Positions 24,534 through 33,143 of a DNA stretch of 33,143 nucleotides are shown in pieces. A program made the position numbers and the translations under genes. How positions within the stretch are numbered: the first letter of the stretch is position 1; the number at the start of each line of letters is the position of its first letter. Source of the DNA: an uncultured Eubacterium sp. (GTDB lineage Bacteria > Bacillota > Clostridia > Peptostreptococcales > Anaerovoracaceae); the NCBI GenBank assembly GCA_900542385.1, contig UQNP01000004.1, forward strand, positions 1-33,143, read 5' to 3'. The notes below the pieces were generated by a model that worked only from the letters and a program-made list of their open reading frames with translations, was not told the DNA's origin and made no database searches.

Positions 24534-25187
24534 TTAGTGAGTGGCGTAGAACACCTTGACGTAATTTGGTGACCCAAAGGTGAGCTTTGCCCCGTTCTGG
24601 AAGAAGAGGCAGTCTCCAGGGTTAGCCGTAAATATCTGGCCTTCCTTTTCCACCGTCAAGGTTCCTTCAACAACATAATAGATTTCCTGGCAGGCAACAT
24701 CCCAAGGGAAGCTGCAGTTTTCAATAGTCATGAAACCTGCATTCATCGCCGAGTTGTCGTCTGCTCCTATAAGCTCATTATAGAACACTTTATCGGATGG
24801 GTTTCCCGTATCAAGAGGCTCCCACTTCGCGGTGCTGCTTCTTACCAGCTTCACCATGCCGTCACGGTCACCTTCGGATACATACGATACATCCTGTCCT
24901 ATGGAGCTCATCACGCTTCCCAGCATGCCTTTATCCATAAGTTTTTTGAGCGCGTTATAAATTACTTCGCTGTCTATGCCTCCGTTTGTCGCAGGCTCGC
25001 ATGCATGAGTCCCCTGTGATGTACCGCAGCATTCACTCTGAGGATCTCCGGTGCGGAATTCTATCCCCGCCGCGCTTGCCGCGTCACGTGCAGATGGCGT
25101 TATAAGTGTATCCGCGTCGATGCACATCACTTTCTGACCCTGCTGTGCCAAAGCTTCGACATCCTTTGCACAAATCAGTCTTTTCAT
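24534..25187 (-). CDS. EutQ-like cupin protein
   Basis: This 217-residue protein resembles EutQ. EutQ is reported to have acetate kinase activity and a role in microcompartment function. The N-terminal half has a Cys-rich loop (SECCGTSQGTHAC, about 52-64), and the C-terminal half is a cupin beta-barrel (CQEIYYVVEGTLTVEKEGQI, GDCLFFQNGAKLTFG). The ATG at 25185-25187 is preferred, with AAGGA 9 bases upstream; an ATG six codons earlier has no ribosome binding site. It lies 66 bp after the tandem shell gene and 18 bp before the extended BMC-H gene. Confidence 0.85.
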   Translation of the reverse strand: MKRLICAKDVEALAQQGQKVMCIDADTLITPSARDAASAAGIEFRTGDPQSECCGTSQGTHACEPATNGGIDSEVIYNALKKLMDKGMLGSVMSSIGQDVSYVSEGDRDGMVKLVRSSTAKWEPLDTGNPSDKVFYNELIGADDNSAMNAGFMTIENCSFPWDVACQEIYYVVEGTLTVEKEGQIFTANPGDCLFFQNGAKLTFGSPNYVKVFYATH

Positions 25188-25253
25188 GTGTCCACATCCT
25201 TTCATCTATCGCACTGCTTGAACAATAATTGATAATCTATGGTAATACACAAC

Positions 25254-25802
25254 TTACAGAAGAGTTGGTATTATCAAATCTGAAGGAGAAGGTATAACTT
25301 CCGAATTTACCAGCAGTCCTTTCTCCTTTGCTATGGCTTCTCCGGCATCCGTTCCGGACTTTACAGAAGCCACATCACCTGTATAGGTGAAATACGCTTT
25401 TCCGCCCAGACCGTTACCCAGTCTCAGCTCTATCGGCTCGAGCTCCGCCGCCTTCAGTATCTGATCAGCGCAGATGATCATCGTCGCCAGCGAAAACGAT
25501 TCCATAATGCCGACAGCCTGTATATGATCCGGCATAGTCGCTCCAGTTATCGCAGGGAATACGCCCGGGTCTACATTTGGGATAACGATGGAATCCACAA
25601 AGAATTCCTCTGCCATCCTCTCTCCGATTCGGACGGAATCCTCAACGGCTGCTACATCGCCGTGAACGATGGCAATATACTTGCCAGGACATGTGCTCGA
25701 TGCCGTAACGATCTCGACTTCAGATATCTTTACCATCTGGTCGGCCGCGTATATTCCCCTGGCGATGCTGTTGAACTCAACCATTCCTATCGCTCTTACC
25801 AT
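25254..25802 (-). CDS. Tandem-domain BMC-T shell protein, PduT-like with pore Cys
   Basis: This 182-residue protein has two BMC domains in tandem and forms pseudohexameric trimers. It matches PduT along its length, including C38 in STCPGKYIAIVHGD; in PduT C38 binds a [4Fe-4S] cluster at the trimer pore. Second-domain blocks are IQAVGIMESFSLATMIICAD and GLGGKAYFTYTGDVASVKSG. AAGGAGG precedes the ATG. The neighbouring PduS-like flavin/iron-sulfur protein is the expected partner for moving electrons across the shell. Confidence 0.93.
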   Translation of the reverse strand: MVRAIGMVEFNSIARGIYAADQMVKISEVEIVTASSTCPGKYIAIVHGDVAAVEDSVRIGERMAEEFFVDSIVIPNVDPGVFPAITGATMPDHIQAVGIMESFSLATMIICADQILKAAELEPIELRLGNGLGGKAYFTYTGDVASVKSGTDAGEAIAKEKGLLVNSEVIPSPSDLIIPTLL

Positions 25803-25803
25803 C

Positions 25804-27132
25804 TTATTTCCTCCTTATTTCAATGTAATCCGGAGTAACCTCCGAAACCGTACCGTCGATGCTGGAGTGTATGCAGGCTCCAAGGCTTCCTTCCGGTATC
25901 CTGCCGATCATCTGACCAGCCTGAACCTGCTGCCCCGCCGATACTGTCGGCTCAGCGGGAGCTCCCACATGCTGCCTGGTCTGCACTCGTATCGTCTCCG
26001 GCTTCATTTCCACCTCCGTCATCGGAGCCGGAAGATCAAAATCTCTCAATCCCAGTCTGGCGATCAGCCTCTTGCTCGGCACCAGTCGATATTCTCTCAC
26101 CGATCTGGCGGTGAACTCCGTTTTTTCCGGCTTATATTTCACATTCTGTTCTGCCAGAACATCCTTGAAATGAAGATTTGCCATCTTTGGATGAAGTCCG
26201 GCCGGACATGCGAACAACTCGCACATATTACACTGACAGCACAGCTGAGCTGTCTTTATGCTTTCCATATCATTGATGGAATAGTTCTGTATACGCATCA
26301 TCTTGTGAGGCTGCATATTGTGTCCAAGCAAATATCTCGGACACATGTCGGTACACATCCTGCACTGTTCGCAGGTAGCTCTGTTAACTCTTCTTGCCTG
26401 CTCTTTTGTCACGGTCTTCTTTCTTATAAGGAAGTGATCTTTTTTCAGGATCACGAATCCCTTATCCTTCTTCGTTATGAATCCGCTGATATCCGCCAGC
26501 ACAGGTCCCATCATAGGACCGCCGCCTATAACCGCGTAATCACTGAAGTCTTCTATGCCGCTTAATTTCAGCACATCGATCACCGGTGTGCCCACCGGAA
26601 CCTTTACCGTCAGCCTTATAGGCACATCTCCTGCGACGGTGATATACTTTTCCGTTGCCGGAAGTCCCTGCGAAGCCCTGTATATGTTCAACGCAGTTTC
26701 CGAATTGATTACGACACAGCCAACCATGATCGGTATACCTGTCTCCGGAACTACTCTTCCAGTCAGCTGATACACGAGCACCTGCTCATCTCCCGCCGGA
26801 TATATATCAGGCAGCAGTTTTACTTCGGCCTTGTCTTTAAACCCCAGCGCAGCGATGCGCTCTTCAAGAAGCTCTATCACTTCGGCGTGTTTTTTCTTTA
26901 TACCGATGATAGCTTTCTTCGCCTTTACCAATTCACCGGCTCCTACCAATCCCTTGATGATCTCATCGGGATAAATGGCCATAAGCTGTTGGTCTACCCT
27001 CAGAAGAGGTTCACATTCAGCGCCGTTTAAAAGTATGTATTCCGCCTCCGATGTGAGTTTCGCATGAGTAGGAAAGCCTGCTCCGCCCATACCGATAATG
27101 CCTGCATCTTTTATTTGGTCTAAAAGACTCAT
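25804..27132 (-). CDS. PduS/RnfC-like flavin and iron-sulfur electron carrier
   Basis: This 442-residue protein resembles PduS. The N-terminal RnfC-type part has GIIGMGGAGFPTHAKL and ILLNGAECEPLLRVD, the middle the SLBB-type fold (VAGDVPIRLTVKVPVGTPV), then two [4Fe-4S] motifs (CEQCRMCTDMCP and CCQCNMCELFACP). The tail resembles a biotinyl/lipoyl barrel fold (AGQMIGRIPEGSLG). The start at 27130-27132 is preceded by GAGAGGTG; an upstream GTG falls inside that site. In Pdu systems PduS is a cobalamin reductase; choline lyase needs no B12, so here it more likely passes electrons through the PduT-like pore. Confidence 0.92.
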   Translation of the reverse strand: MSLLDQIKDAGIIGMGGAGFPTHAKLTSEAEYILLNGAECEPLLRVDQQLMAIYPDEIIKGLVGAGELVKAKKAIIGIKKKHAEVIELLEERIAALGFKDKAEVKLLPDIYPAGDEQVLVYQLTGRVVPETGIPIMVGCVVINSETALNIYRASQGLPATEKYITVAGDVPIRLTVKVPVGTPVIDVLKLSGIEDFSDYAVIGGGPMMGPVLADISGFITKKDKGFVILKKDHFLIRKKTVTKEQARRVNRATCEQCRMCTDMCPRYLLGHNMQPHKMMRIQNYSINDMESIKTAQLCCQCNMCELFACPAGLHPKMANLHFKDVLAEQNVKYKPEKTEFTARSVREYRLVPSKRLIARLGLRDFDLPAPMTEVEMKPETIRVQTRQHVGAPAEPTVSAGQQVQAGQMIGRIPEGSLGACIHSSIDGTVSEVTPDYIEIRRK

Positions 27133-27152
27133 TACCCACACCTCTCTTCTAT

Positions 27153-27419
27153 TTATTCAAACTCACAATTCTCATCTATGATCCCTACCACTACTGCGTC
27201 TACCGGGATATTATCATCTCCCAGCATACGTCTTGCAGAAGATCCTGTCGCTACTATGACCCTGTCGCCTATTCCTGCGCTTATGATGTCTGCGACGATG
27301 ATCTTCTTTCCGGAATCTATTCCCCCTCCTATTATCTCTGCCTGCATAAGCTTGAGACCGTTAAGGGATTCAGCTTTCCTGGTGGACCATATATGATCTA
27401 TCAGTTTTGCCGTTATCAT
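27153..27419 (-). CDS. EutN/CcmL-type BMC-P vertex protein
   Basis: This 88-residue pentameric protein caps the vertices of the microcompartment. It shows the family pattern ITAKLIDHIWSTRKAESLNG, GLKLMQAEIIGG, VADIISAGIGDRVIVATGSS and DAVVVGIID. Its start overlaps the upstream GrpU-like gene by 4 bases (ATGA), so translation is coupled. It is the only vertex protein in the window. Confidence 0.95.
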   Translation of the reverse strand: MITAKLIDHIWSTRKAESLNGLKLMQAEIIGGGIDSGKKIIVADIISAGIGDRVIVATGSSARRMLGDDNIPVDAVVVGIIDENCEFE

Positions 27420-27718
27420 AGGTATCTGCCTCCTTCCGCTTCCTGCTTTATCTGCGCCAGCGCCGACTCTACCGAAGCCGTATCTCCGAAGATAGCCAGC
27501 AGGATCATATTCTGAGGGCAGCTCCCTCTAATATCTTCTACCGTTACCCCTACTGCTTTTTCCGCTATGTCAGCGGCAACCACCATTTCTATCATTCGTC
27601 CCTGCACCAGTCCGATAGCATCGATAGCGGGAGGCGTTTCCGAACGGGGAGAGCCTTTCCTCCTCATCAGAATGTCTATCGTTCCCTGAGACGGTGACTT
27701 TATTATCCTAATCTCCAT
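27416..27718 (-). CDS. Permuted BMC-H shell protein, GrpU-like
   Basis: This 100-residue protein begins MEIRIIKSPSQGTIDILMRR and continues IDAIGLVQGRMIEMVVAADI, a circularly permuted BMC order shared with PduU/EutS and the glycyl-radical GrpU group. C67 in GSCPQN sits where GrpU proteins are reported to place an iron-sulfur ligand at the hexamer pore; that match is from memory and should be taken as moderate. AAAGGAGG precedes the ATG. It lies 19 bp after eutJ. Confidence 0.85.
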   Translation of the reverse strand: MEIRIIKSPSQGTIDILMRRKGSPRSETPPAIDAIGLVQGRMIEMVVAADIAEKAVGVTVEDIRGSCPQNMILLAIFGDTASVESALAQIKQEAEGGRYL

Positions 27719-27737
27719 GTCGGTACCTCCTTTCTCG

Positions 27738-28580
27738 TTACATCTCTTCCTGCTTACAGCTGAGCGCTATTCCAAGCGGTGTTACAAACATCGGGTTTTT
27801 CGGCTTATGGGTAAATATTCCCGTCCGCTTTTCTATCATTTCCTCGATACCTGTAAAGCAGCACGTTCCTCCTACAAGCGATATCTCATCCACACGATGG
27901 TCTGCAACGTGATTGCTGATGATGGACGATACCTTGTCTATCACCGGCTTAATCACAGGTGCCAGTTCCTTATGATTTGCCTCGTCACGTTTGAACAGCT
28001 CGGCTTCGCTGAAAGACTTGCCGTAAGCTCCTGCTATCACCAGCGAAAAATGAGTTCCGCCCGTAGGTTCGTCGGCTATATATACCACCTTTCCGTCTTC
28101 AAAGATGGAAATACCGGTAGTACCTCCGCCTATATCCACCACAGCGCCGTTTTTCATCTTGAGAACCAGATTGGCAGCCGTCGATTCATCCAGCAGGTTG
28201 GTGCATTCAAAACCTGCTCCCTGAATGACGTTCTTTACAGCTCCCGAGTCCAGCAGATCCGTTCCAGGCGGTATCGCACCGGCGGCATATATCAGCTCGG
28301 TATCCAGCTGATCTTCTATCTGTTCCTTAAGTTCTCTTACGATCTGAACAGCACCTATATAATCTACTACCATCCCGTCTCTGACAACATCGGCATAGCG
28401 GTATGCTCCCGCTACAGGTCTTTTGTTTTCGTCAAGGACGGCAAGTACTACACAGGCCGTTCCCAGGTCGACGCCCGTATAATAGACAGATGTCTTTTCA
28501 CGAATAGGATGCTTTATGACTTTTTCAAAGTCGGCCACCATATTGTCACAGTATTCAAAGGTTAATCTTTTCTCTGACAT
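27738..28580 (-). CDS. eutJ: EutJ-like Hsp70-fold protein
   Basis: This 280-residue protein of the EutJ family has actin/Hsp70 ATPase motifs: GVDLGTACVVLAVLDE (phosphate 1), VVDIGGGTTGISIFEDG (phosphate 2) and LVGGTCCFTGIEEMIE (adenosine). EutJ is thought to be a chaperone for microcompartment enzymes; no direct function is proven. GGGAGG precedes the ATG. The start overlaps the EutT-like gene end by 19 bases. It is frequently found in choline and ethanolamine loci. Confidence 0.92.
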   Translation of the reverse strand: MSEKRLTFEYCDNMVADFEKVIKHPIREKTSVYYTGVDLGTACVVLAVLDENKRPVAGAYRYADVVRDGMVVDYIGAVQIVRELKEQIEDQLDTELIYAAGAIPPGTDLLDSGAVKNVIQGAGFECTNLLDESTAANLVLKMKNGAVVDIGGGTTGISIFEDGKVVYIADEPTGGTHFSLVIAGAYGKSFSEAELFKRDEANHKELAPVIKPVIDKVSSIISNHVADHRVDEISLVGGTCCFTGIEEMIEKRTGIFTHKPKNPMFVTPLGIALSCKQEEM

Positions 28581-29233
28581 TCTTTACCTCCCATAGCCTT
28601 GCATATCATCTGTGAAAGAACATTGACGATCTGATTCAGCTTAGCAGCCAGCTGCTGATTCAGCTTATCGTCTCCCGTCATTTCCTCCACTTCGATAACA
28701 AGTATCTCGGTCTCACTTCTCAGTCTGGCCAACAAAAGCATCTCGCGCCCGTTTTCCATCTGCATGTGGAATTCAGTGATATCAAAACAGTCGCCCAAAC
28801 CGCCGGAAAAGTTTTCTCCGTTAATGCCGGAACAAGCAATACATGCAAGATCTGCAGCATCACATATCCCTTCCGGGAATTTGCTCAGCGCCTCCAGTTG
28901 TCTGAAAAGGCCCATGAGCTGCTGAGATGCGCACACATCTTCTGTCAACAGTTCCTTGGCGGTGAGAAGGAAAAGAGCCCGCAGAGAACTCATCCTGCAT
29001 CGCAGTTTTTTACCGCTCTGCTCTCCGCAGTCCGGTTTGCCGCTCACAGTTTTACCGGTTTGCTTAACAGTCTGTACTGATCTCCTCTCTCCTATGTCGT
29101 ACATATCTATGCCTCGATCCACAAGAAACTGTCTTGCGCCGGGAGTAAGCCGTTCTCCTTTCTGCAGGTCATAGTTCGTAAAGGGCTGTTTCCTGTAAAG
29201 GTCTCTTAAATCTTCTTCTGTTATGAACTTCAT
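28562..29233 (-). CDS. EutT-like N-domain protein without the adenosyltransferase motif
   Basis: This 223-residue protein opens with ITEEDLRDLYRKQPFTNYDL and LTPGARQFLVDRGIDMYD, the N-terminal segment of EutT-type corrinoid adenosyltransferases that also occurs in other microcompartment proteins. The remainder lacks the EutT H-x11-CC-x2-C motif; its Cys are scattered (CIACSG, GDCFD). Adenosyltransferase activity is therefore unlikely, which fits a B12-independent pathway. Start and stop overlap the neighbours (4 bases with eutP, 19 with eutJ). A scaffold or signature-binding role is possible; the function is unknown. Confidence 0.8.
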   Translation of the reverse strand: MKFITEEDLRDLYRKQPFTNYDLQKGERLTPGARQFLVDRGIDMYDIGERRSVQTVKQTGKTVSGKPDCGEQSGKKLRCRMSSLRALFLLTAKELLTEDVCASQQLMGLFRQLEALSKFPEGICDAADLACIACSGINGENFSGGLGDCFDITEFHMQMENGREMLLLARLRSETEILVIEVEEMTGDDKLNQQLAAKLNQIVNVLSQMICKAMGGKECQRKD

Positions 29234-29688
29234 TTGAGCCCTTTCCTTTCCCTCAATTCCAATAAATAACGTTTCAATTCCTTAATCCCTTCCCCTTGTA
29301 TTACGCTGATACCGAAATAGGGTCTGTCCACGCCTATCGTTTCCAGCTGCTTCATGCACACCTTTCTGTTTTCACGAGCCAGATCGCTCTTGCTGATAAC
29401 TCCTATGACAGGACATCTGAACGCTTTAGCAAATCCATGAGAGTAAACTTCATCCGTTCTGGACTGATCGACCATCAGGATCAGACACCATGCGTCCTGC
29501 GCCAGGGCTATCATATGTTTGTACATCCAGGCGTTTTCTATGTAAGCGCTGGGGACATCTATCGTGTTCTTTCCGTATATAGTATCCTGCGTTCTCTTCA
29601 ACGGGCCTTTATAGTCATTGAGAAAATTCACAAGCGTCGTTTTCCCGCAGCCCTTCGGCCCGATCACCATAATTCTCTTTCTCTTCAT
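29230..29688 (-). CDS. EutP/PduV-like small GTPase
   Basis: This 152-residue P-loop protein has Walker [10 protein letters not shown] (about 9-17), a [15 protein letters not shown] switch segment, [10 protein letters not shown] and SKSD as the guanine-specificity motif in place of NKxD. EutP/PduV proteins are associated with microcompartments; PduV is reported to affect their positioning, and some EutP proteins have acetate kinase activity. Both ends overlap neighbours by 4 bases (ATGA), indicating tight translational coupling. Confidence 0.9.
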   Translation of the reverse strand: MKRKRIMVIGPKGCGKTTLVNFLNDYKGPLKRTQDTIYGKNTIDVPSAYIENAWMYKHMIALAQDAWCLILMVDQSRTDEVYSHGFAKAFRCPVIGVISKSDLARENRKVCMKQLETIGVDRPYFGISVIQGEGIKELKRYLLELRERKGLK

Positions 29689-30038
29689 GTCCTCGTAATC
29701 GGTACTGTCGTAAAGTCCAGCAGATTACACAGGGTATCCGTAACAGCTTTCAGAGCTGTTTCCACACTCTGTACGTCCCCGGATATTACCACCGAGCCGG
29801 TAAAACGGTCCAGAAAACCGATTTCCACATCAGCCGTCTTCGTAGCTATATCAGCTGCTATGATTGCCGTTTCGTAAGGTGATAAGGTCAATATCCCTAT
29901 CGCTCCTTTATCATCAATACCCAGACGCTCATATATATCGAACATCGGAGACGCGATCACGTGGGCTATGGTCACCTGTTTACCCGGTACGGATTCCTGT
30001 ATAATTCTGTCCATGGCCTTTTCATTAATAATGCCCAT
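29685..30038 (-). CDS. EutS/PduU-type permuted BMC-H shell protein
   Basis: This 117-residue protein closely resembles Eut[61 protein letters not shown] and the C-terminal TTVPITRT. The N-terminal strands form the small beta-barrel over the pore in this group. It is the first shell gene after cutD (28 bp gap), with AAAGGTGAT upstream of the ATG, and overlaps the GTPase gene. Confidence 0.94.
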   Translation of the reverse strand: MGIINEKAMDRIIQESVPGKQVTIAHVIASPMFDIYERLGIDDKGAIGILTLSPYETAIIAADIATKTADVEIGFLDRFTGSVVISGDVQSVETALKAVTDTLCNLLDFTTVPITRT

Positions 30039-30066
30039 AAAAATCCATCACCTTTCTGTTTTGCGT

Positions 30067-31011
30067 CTAATGTTTGATCACCGAAACCGGGAAGTTGTAT
30101 TCTCTGATCCAGCCTTCTATCCTGCCGAGATCTTCATCTGACAGGCTCGGATCGCCTTCGATAGGATACTCCATGCCGAGCTGGAGGTACTTGTTGACTC
30201 CCAGCTTATGGTACGGCAGAAGGTCTATTCCTTCAAAGTTCTTAAAGTCCTTAAATTTCTCCAGGAACCTTATTACTCCCCTTATCTCCTCTTCGCTGTC
30301 GTTGATCCCTTTGAGCATCGGCATTCTTACCTTTACATGCTGTCTCTTCATTATCAGTTCTTCAAGGTTTTCAAGGATCATCTCGTTTCGGACACCGGTC
30401 AGCTCAAAATGACGTTCCGGATCAATATGTTTCAGGTCAAACAGGAAGAGATCCACAAATTCTGCGAATCGCATCAGCACATCTTTCTTGACGTAGCCGC
30501 AAGTTTCTATCGCAGTATGAAATCCATCCTGCTTACATGCCATCAGCAAATTTATCGCTGCCTCCGGCTGAGAGGTAACTTCCCCGCCGCCGAGAGTTAC
30601 ACCGCCGCCTGACTGCTCATAAAAAGCTCTGTCCTGCTCGATGTACTCCATCAGCGAAGATATGGACTCCTGCTGCCCCGCTACCTTCAGCGCGTCCGGG
30701 ATACACGCCTCCACGCAGGCGCCGCACCCAATACAATCAATGTCTCGATCTATCAGATGAACGCCATCCGCAGATATGCTGTGTATCTTCTGCGGACAAA
30801 CGGGAACACATGATCCGCAGCTGACACATGTGGTCGGTTTGAACATGATCTGATACTTTCTCTGAAGTCCCTCAGGATTGGAACACCATTTGCATCTAAG
30901 AGGGCATCCTTTAAAGAAGATCAAGGTCCTCACACCTGGCCCGTCATACATATTGTACTTCTGCTTATTAAATATGAACGCTTTTCTTTCTATCAAATTC
31001 TTATCGCTCAT
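30067..31011 (-). CDS. cutD: Glycyl-radical activating enzyme CutD
   Basis: This 314-residue radical SAM enzyme installs the glycyl radical on CutC. The radical SAM cluster motif is CPLRCKWC (C36, C40, C43), preceded by YDGPGVRTLIFFKG. Two ferredoxin-type clusters are inserted next (C62, C65, C68, C72 and C93, C96, C99, C103), as usual for this family. SAM-site blocks GGVTLGGGEVTSQPE and KHIDPERHFELTG follow. It lies 37 bp downstream of cutC, the standard partner order. Confidence 0.95.
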   Translation of the reverse strand: MSDKNLIERKAFIFNKQKYNMYDGPGVRTLIFFKGCPLRCKWCSNPEGLQRKYQIMFKPTTCVSCGSCVPVCPQKIHSISADGVHLIDRDIDCIGCGACVEACIPDALKVAGQQESISSLMEYIEQDRAFYEQSGGGVTLGGGEVTSQPEAAINLLMACKQDGFHTAIETCGYVKKDVLMRFAEFVDLFLFDLKHIDPERHFELTGVRNEMILENLEELIMKRQHVKVRMPMLKGINDSEEEIRGVIRFLEKFKDFKNFEGIDLLPYHKLGVNKYLQLGMEYPIEGDPSLSDEDLGRIEGWIREYNFPVSVIKH

Positions 31012-31048
31012 TTTATCTTGTCTCCCGTCTGAGATCGATCATCTCCCG

Positions 31049-33143
31049 TTAAAATTTAGTCAGCATCGTTCTGCTTATGATCTCATCCTGTACATCCTTG
31101 CACAGCTCTGTAAAGAATGCGCTGTATCCTGCTACACGAACTACCAGGTCTTTGTACTGTTCCGGATGTTTCTGAGCTTCCAGCAGCGTATTGTTGTCCA
31201 TGTAATTGAACTGCATCTCGCCGTTTCCGAAAGCGCATGCCGTACGCAGCAGCGTTATGATACCGTTCTCGCCTTCAGGCGTATCAAGAAGTCCCGCCAT
31301 CAGCTTGAAGTTGTGTACCATACCGATATTCATGTTATCGTTTGACAGCTTAGCTACCGATTTGATGATAGCCGTAGGTCCGTTGACATCGGCACCCTGC
31401 GTCGGGCTGATTCCGTCTGACAGCGGAGTCCAGGCTTTTCTTCCTCCTGCGGAAGCGCCTGTCATCTGTCCAAACGGAGTGTTGTTGGAAATGGACAGAG
31501 TACCGTGGCTCAATACAGAATATAAAGTCTTATACTTTCTGTGCTCCATCTCAGTGAAGTTGATGAGGTCAGCAGCGATCAGATCTGCGTAGTCATCGTC
31601 ATTTCCATACTTAGGAGCTGCCAGGCAGTCTGCCTGCATCTGTTCATATCCTACGAAGTCAGCTTTAAGTCCTTCGTTAAGCTGCTTCAGTGTATATTTC
31701 TTATCATCGAATACCAGCTTCTTGATAGCTGCCATAGCATCAGCATACGTTGCCAGACCTGACCATACTACACCAGGACCGAAGTTGTACATAGCTCCGC
31801 CTGCTGATACGTCCTTACCTTTTTCCATACATCCTTCGTACATGATGGACATAAGCGGCTTCGGTGCCAGATCCCTGTGAACACGCTGCGATATAACTGT
31901 AGCTACAGCAGTCCACTTAGTGACGTATTTGATCTGTTCTTTTACAGCAGCATCAAACTGTTCAAATTTAGTGTACTGATCCAGATCTCCCAGGTCAGGT
32001 GTTACCTGCTTGCCGTACCAGAGAGGTACTCCGTGATTGAGAACCAGCTCTATACAGATCGGCCACTGAGTATATGATGTGGATGTCCACTGATACAGTC
32101 TTCCGGCCTTCTGCGGCTCAACGCATCCCATCAGACAATAATCTCTTGCGTCTTCGATGGAAACGCCTTTTGCCAGCATCATCTTTATATGAGTATCATC
32201 GAAGTGACACGCCGGGAATCCCATTCCCGAACGAACTACATCAACGATCTTCTTCATGTATTTCTGCGGCGACTTGTTATTGATCCTGCATGCCAGCGAC
32301 GGCTGATAGATCTTAACGTGTCTTACTGCATCCATCAGCAGATAAGTGAGCTCGTTAGTAGCGTCTCTTCCGTCTCTCGTCAGTCCGCCTACGCACATGT
32401 TTACGAACGGCTGATAGCCTGCGAAGAACTTTGAGCCGCCTTCACTTGTGATCCACATCATTTCAGACATCTTGATCAGCATGCAGCCCGCAAGGTCAAA
32501 AGCTTCGCAGGGGGTCATGCGGCCAGCTTCTATATCGGCCTTGTAGAGGGGGTACATGTACTGGTCAACGCGGCCAATGGACATGCCGGTCTGGTTTTCT
32601 TCAACCACCAGCAGTGATTCCACGGTCCACACGGCCTGAATGGCTTCCCAGAAGGTGGTGGGAGCGTGGGCGGGAACGCGGGCATTGACCTCGGAAATTT
32701 TGAGCAGTTCGGTCTTGCGCTTGGGATCGTGTTCTTTTTCCGCAAGCTGGGCGGCGTATTCGGACATGCGCTTTGCATAGCACATGACGCCTTCGGTGGT
32801 TTCGATAACCGACTTGTAGAAGTATATCTTGTCGATATCTTCAGGATTGGCGTAATCCAGGTGGGTCAGGTGTTCCTGCGCTTCATGCTGAATGTCCAGC
32901 ATGCCTTTTTTCATCAGGATGACGTCATAGCCGGGGTTGGAGTCACCGCCGCCGTTGAGGGCGTGGTACGAGCAGTCGGACACGTAGGATTCGCCCGAAA
33001 GTTCCCACAGACCGGCTTCGCGGTACTGGGCCTCGCAGTATTCGTCCACGGACTTGCCTTCCCAGTAGGGGAAGATTTCTTCGCGCAGAACTTTCTTGTC
33101 TTCTTCAGCAAGATAGAAGGGGTCCTGCGGGCGGGATCCGATG
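31049..33143 (-). CDS. cutC: Choline trimethylamine-lyase CutC, C-terminal ~700 residues (5' end off window)
   Basis: This glycyl-radical enzyme cleaves choline to trimethylamine and acetaldehyde. The frame is open to the right edge; about 150 N-terminal residues are missing by comparison with Desulfovibrio alaskensis CutC. Residues matching that enzyme, with identical spacing, are Y208 and D216 ([15 protein letters not shown]), thiyl C489 and E491 (MGCVEP, Cys codon 32123-32125), T502, and glycyl G821 (RVAGYSAFF, codon 31127-31129). These are choline-specific rather than diol-dehydratase features. Codon use is not uniform: right of about 32500 all eight Arg codons are CGC, while to the left none of the fourteen checked are, so the gene is a mosaic or an assembly chimera. 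Confidence 0.95.
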   Translation of the reverse strand, partial: IGSRPQDPFYLAEEDKKVLREEIFPYWEGKSVDEYCEAQYREAGLWELSGESYVSDCSYHALNGGGDSNPGYDVILMKKGMLDIQHEAQEHLTHLDYANPEDIDKIYFYKSVIETTEGVMCYAKRMSEYAAQLAEKEHDPKRKTELLKISEVNARVPAHAPTTFWEAIQAVWTVESLLVVEENQTGMSIGRVDQYMYPLYKADIEAGRMTPCEAFDLAGCMLIKMSEMMWITSEGGSKFFAGYQPFVNMCVGGLTRDGRDATNELTYLLMDAVRHVKIYQPSLACRINNKSPQKYMKKIVDVVRSGMGFPACHFDDTHIKMMLAKGVSIEDARDYCLMGCVEPQKAGRLYQWTSTSYTQWPICIELVLNHGVPLWYGKQVTPDLGDLDQYTKFEQFDAAVKEQIKYVTKWTAVATVISQRVHRDLAPKPLMSIMYEGCMEKGKDVSAGGAMYNFGPGVVWSGLATYADAMAAIKKLVFDDKKYTLKQLNEGLKADFVGYEQMQADCLAAPKYGNDDDYADLIAADLINFTEMEHRKYKTLYSVLSHGTLSISNNTPFGQMTGASAGGRKAWTPLSDGISPTQGADVNGPTAIIKSVAKLSNDNMNIGMVHNFKLMAGLLDTPEGENGIITLLRTACAFGNGEMQFNYMDNNTLLEAQKHPEQYKDLVVRVAGYSAFFTELCKDVQDEIISRTMLTKF

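Noticed and set aside
31049..33143. Glycyl-radical enzyme as pyruvate formate-lyase, glycerol or propanediol dehydratase
   Set aside because: Residues matching Y208, D216, C489, E491, T502 and G821 of Desulfovibrio CutC are all present with the same spacing.

Overview
The window is about 33 kb from an anaerobic, low-to-mid GC Firmicute (Clostridia). All genes are on the minus strand, so transcription runs from high to low coordinates. The closest visible parallels, an AbfD very like that of Clostridium aminobutyricum plus a B12-independent choline system, suggest the Anaerovoracaceae/Family XIII neighbourhood. That placement is inference. I see no rRNA, tRNA, CRISPR array, insertion sequence or phage gene.

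Region A (1-7000) is a butyrate-forming operon behind a near-perfect sigma-54 promoter (6960-6977). Its order is CaiB-type CoA-transferase, a structured intergenic stretch holding a 29-codon Cys/His-rich peptide, a short-chain dehydrogenase, 4-hydroxybutyryl-CoA dehydratase (abfD), thiolase (thl), 3-hydroxybutyryl-CoA dehydrogenase (hbd), crotonase (crt), and the first 17 codons of an acyl-CoA dehydrogenase. Together they feed a C4 acyl-CoA into crotonyl-CoA and link acetyl-CoA to butyryl-CoA. The entry substrate is not fixed by the sequence.

Region B (7100-13160) is a housekeeping operon: site-2-type metalloprotease, pcrA helicase, ligA DNA ligase and a HypE-like AIR-synthase protein. It has an extended -10 promoter and a terminator.

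Region C (13178-16484) is a TrpXYZ-type ABC transporter operon under a T-box riboswitch whose specifier reads UGG (Trp). A 120-bp composite palindromic element lies between the T-box terminator and the first gene.

Region D (16536-33143) is a glycyl-radical bacterial microcompartment (BMC) operon for choline. In order of transcription it encodes cutC (5' end off the window), cutD, EutS-like shell protein, EutP-like GTPase, EutT-like protein, EutJ, GrpU-like shell protein, EutN/CcmL-type vertex protein, PduS-like electron carrier, PduT-like tandem shell protein, EutQ, a BMC-H with a SAP-like tail, CoA-acylating aldehyde dehydrogenase, PduL, and a plain BMC-H. Choline is split to trimethylamine and acetaldehyde; acetaldehyde is then converted to acetyl-CoA/acetyl-phosphate and ethanol. 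The surprise is that a Ni carbon-monoxide dehydrogenase (cooS) and a group-B-like [FeFe] hydrogenase sit between the last shell gene and the PduQ-like alcohol dehydrogenase, ahead of a single strong terminator.

One caution: the last ~0.6 kb (about 32500-33143, the cutC 5' part) changes abruptly to Desulfovibrio-like codon usage while staying in frame. It is either an intragenic recombinant or a chimeric assembly join.
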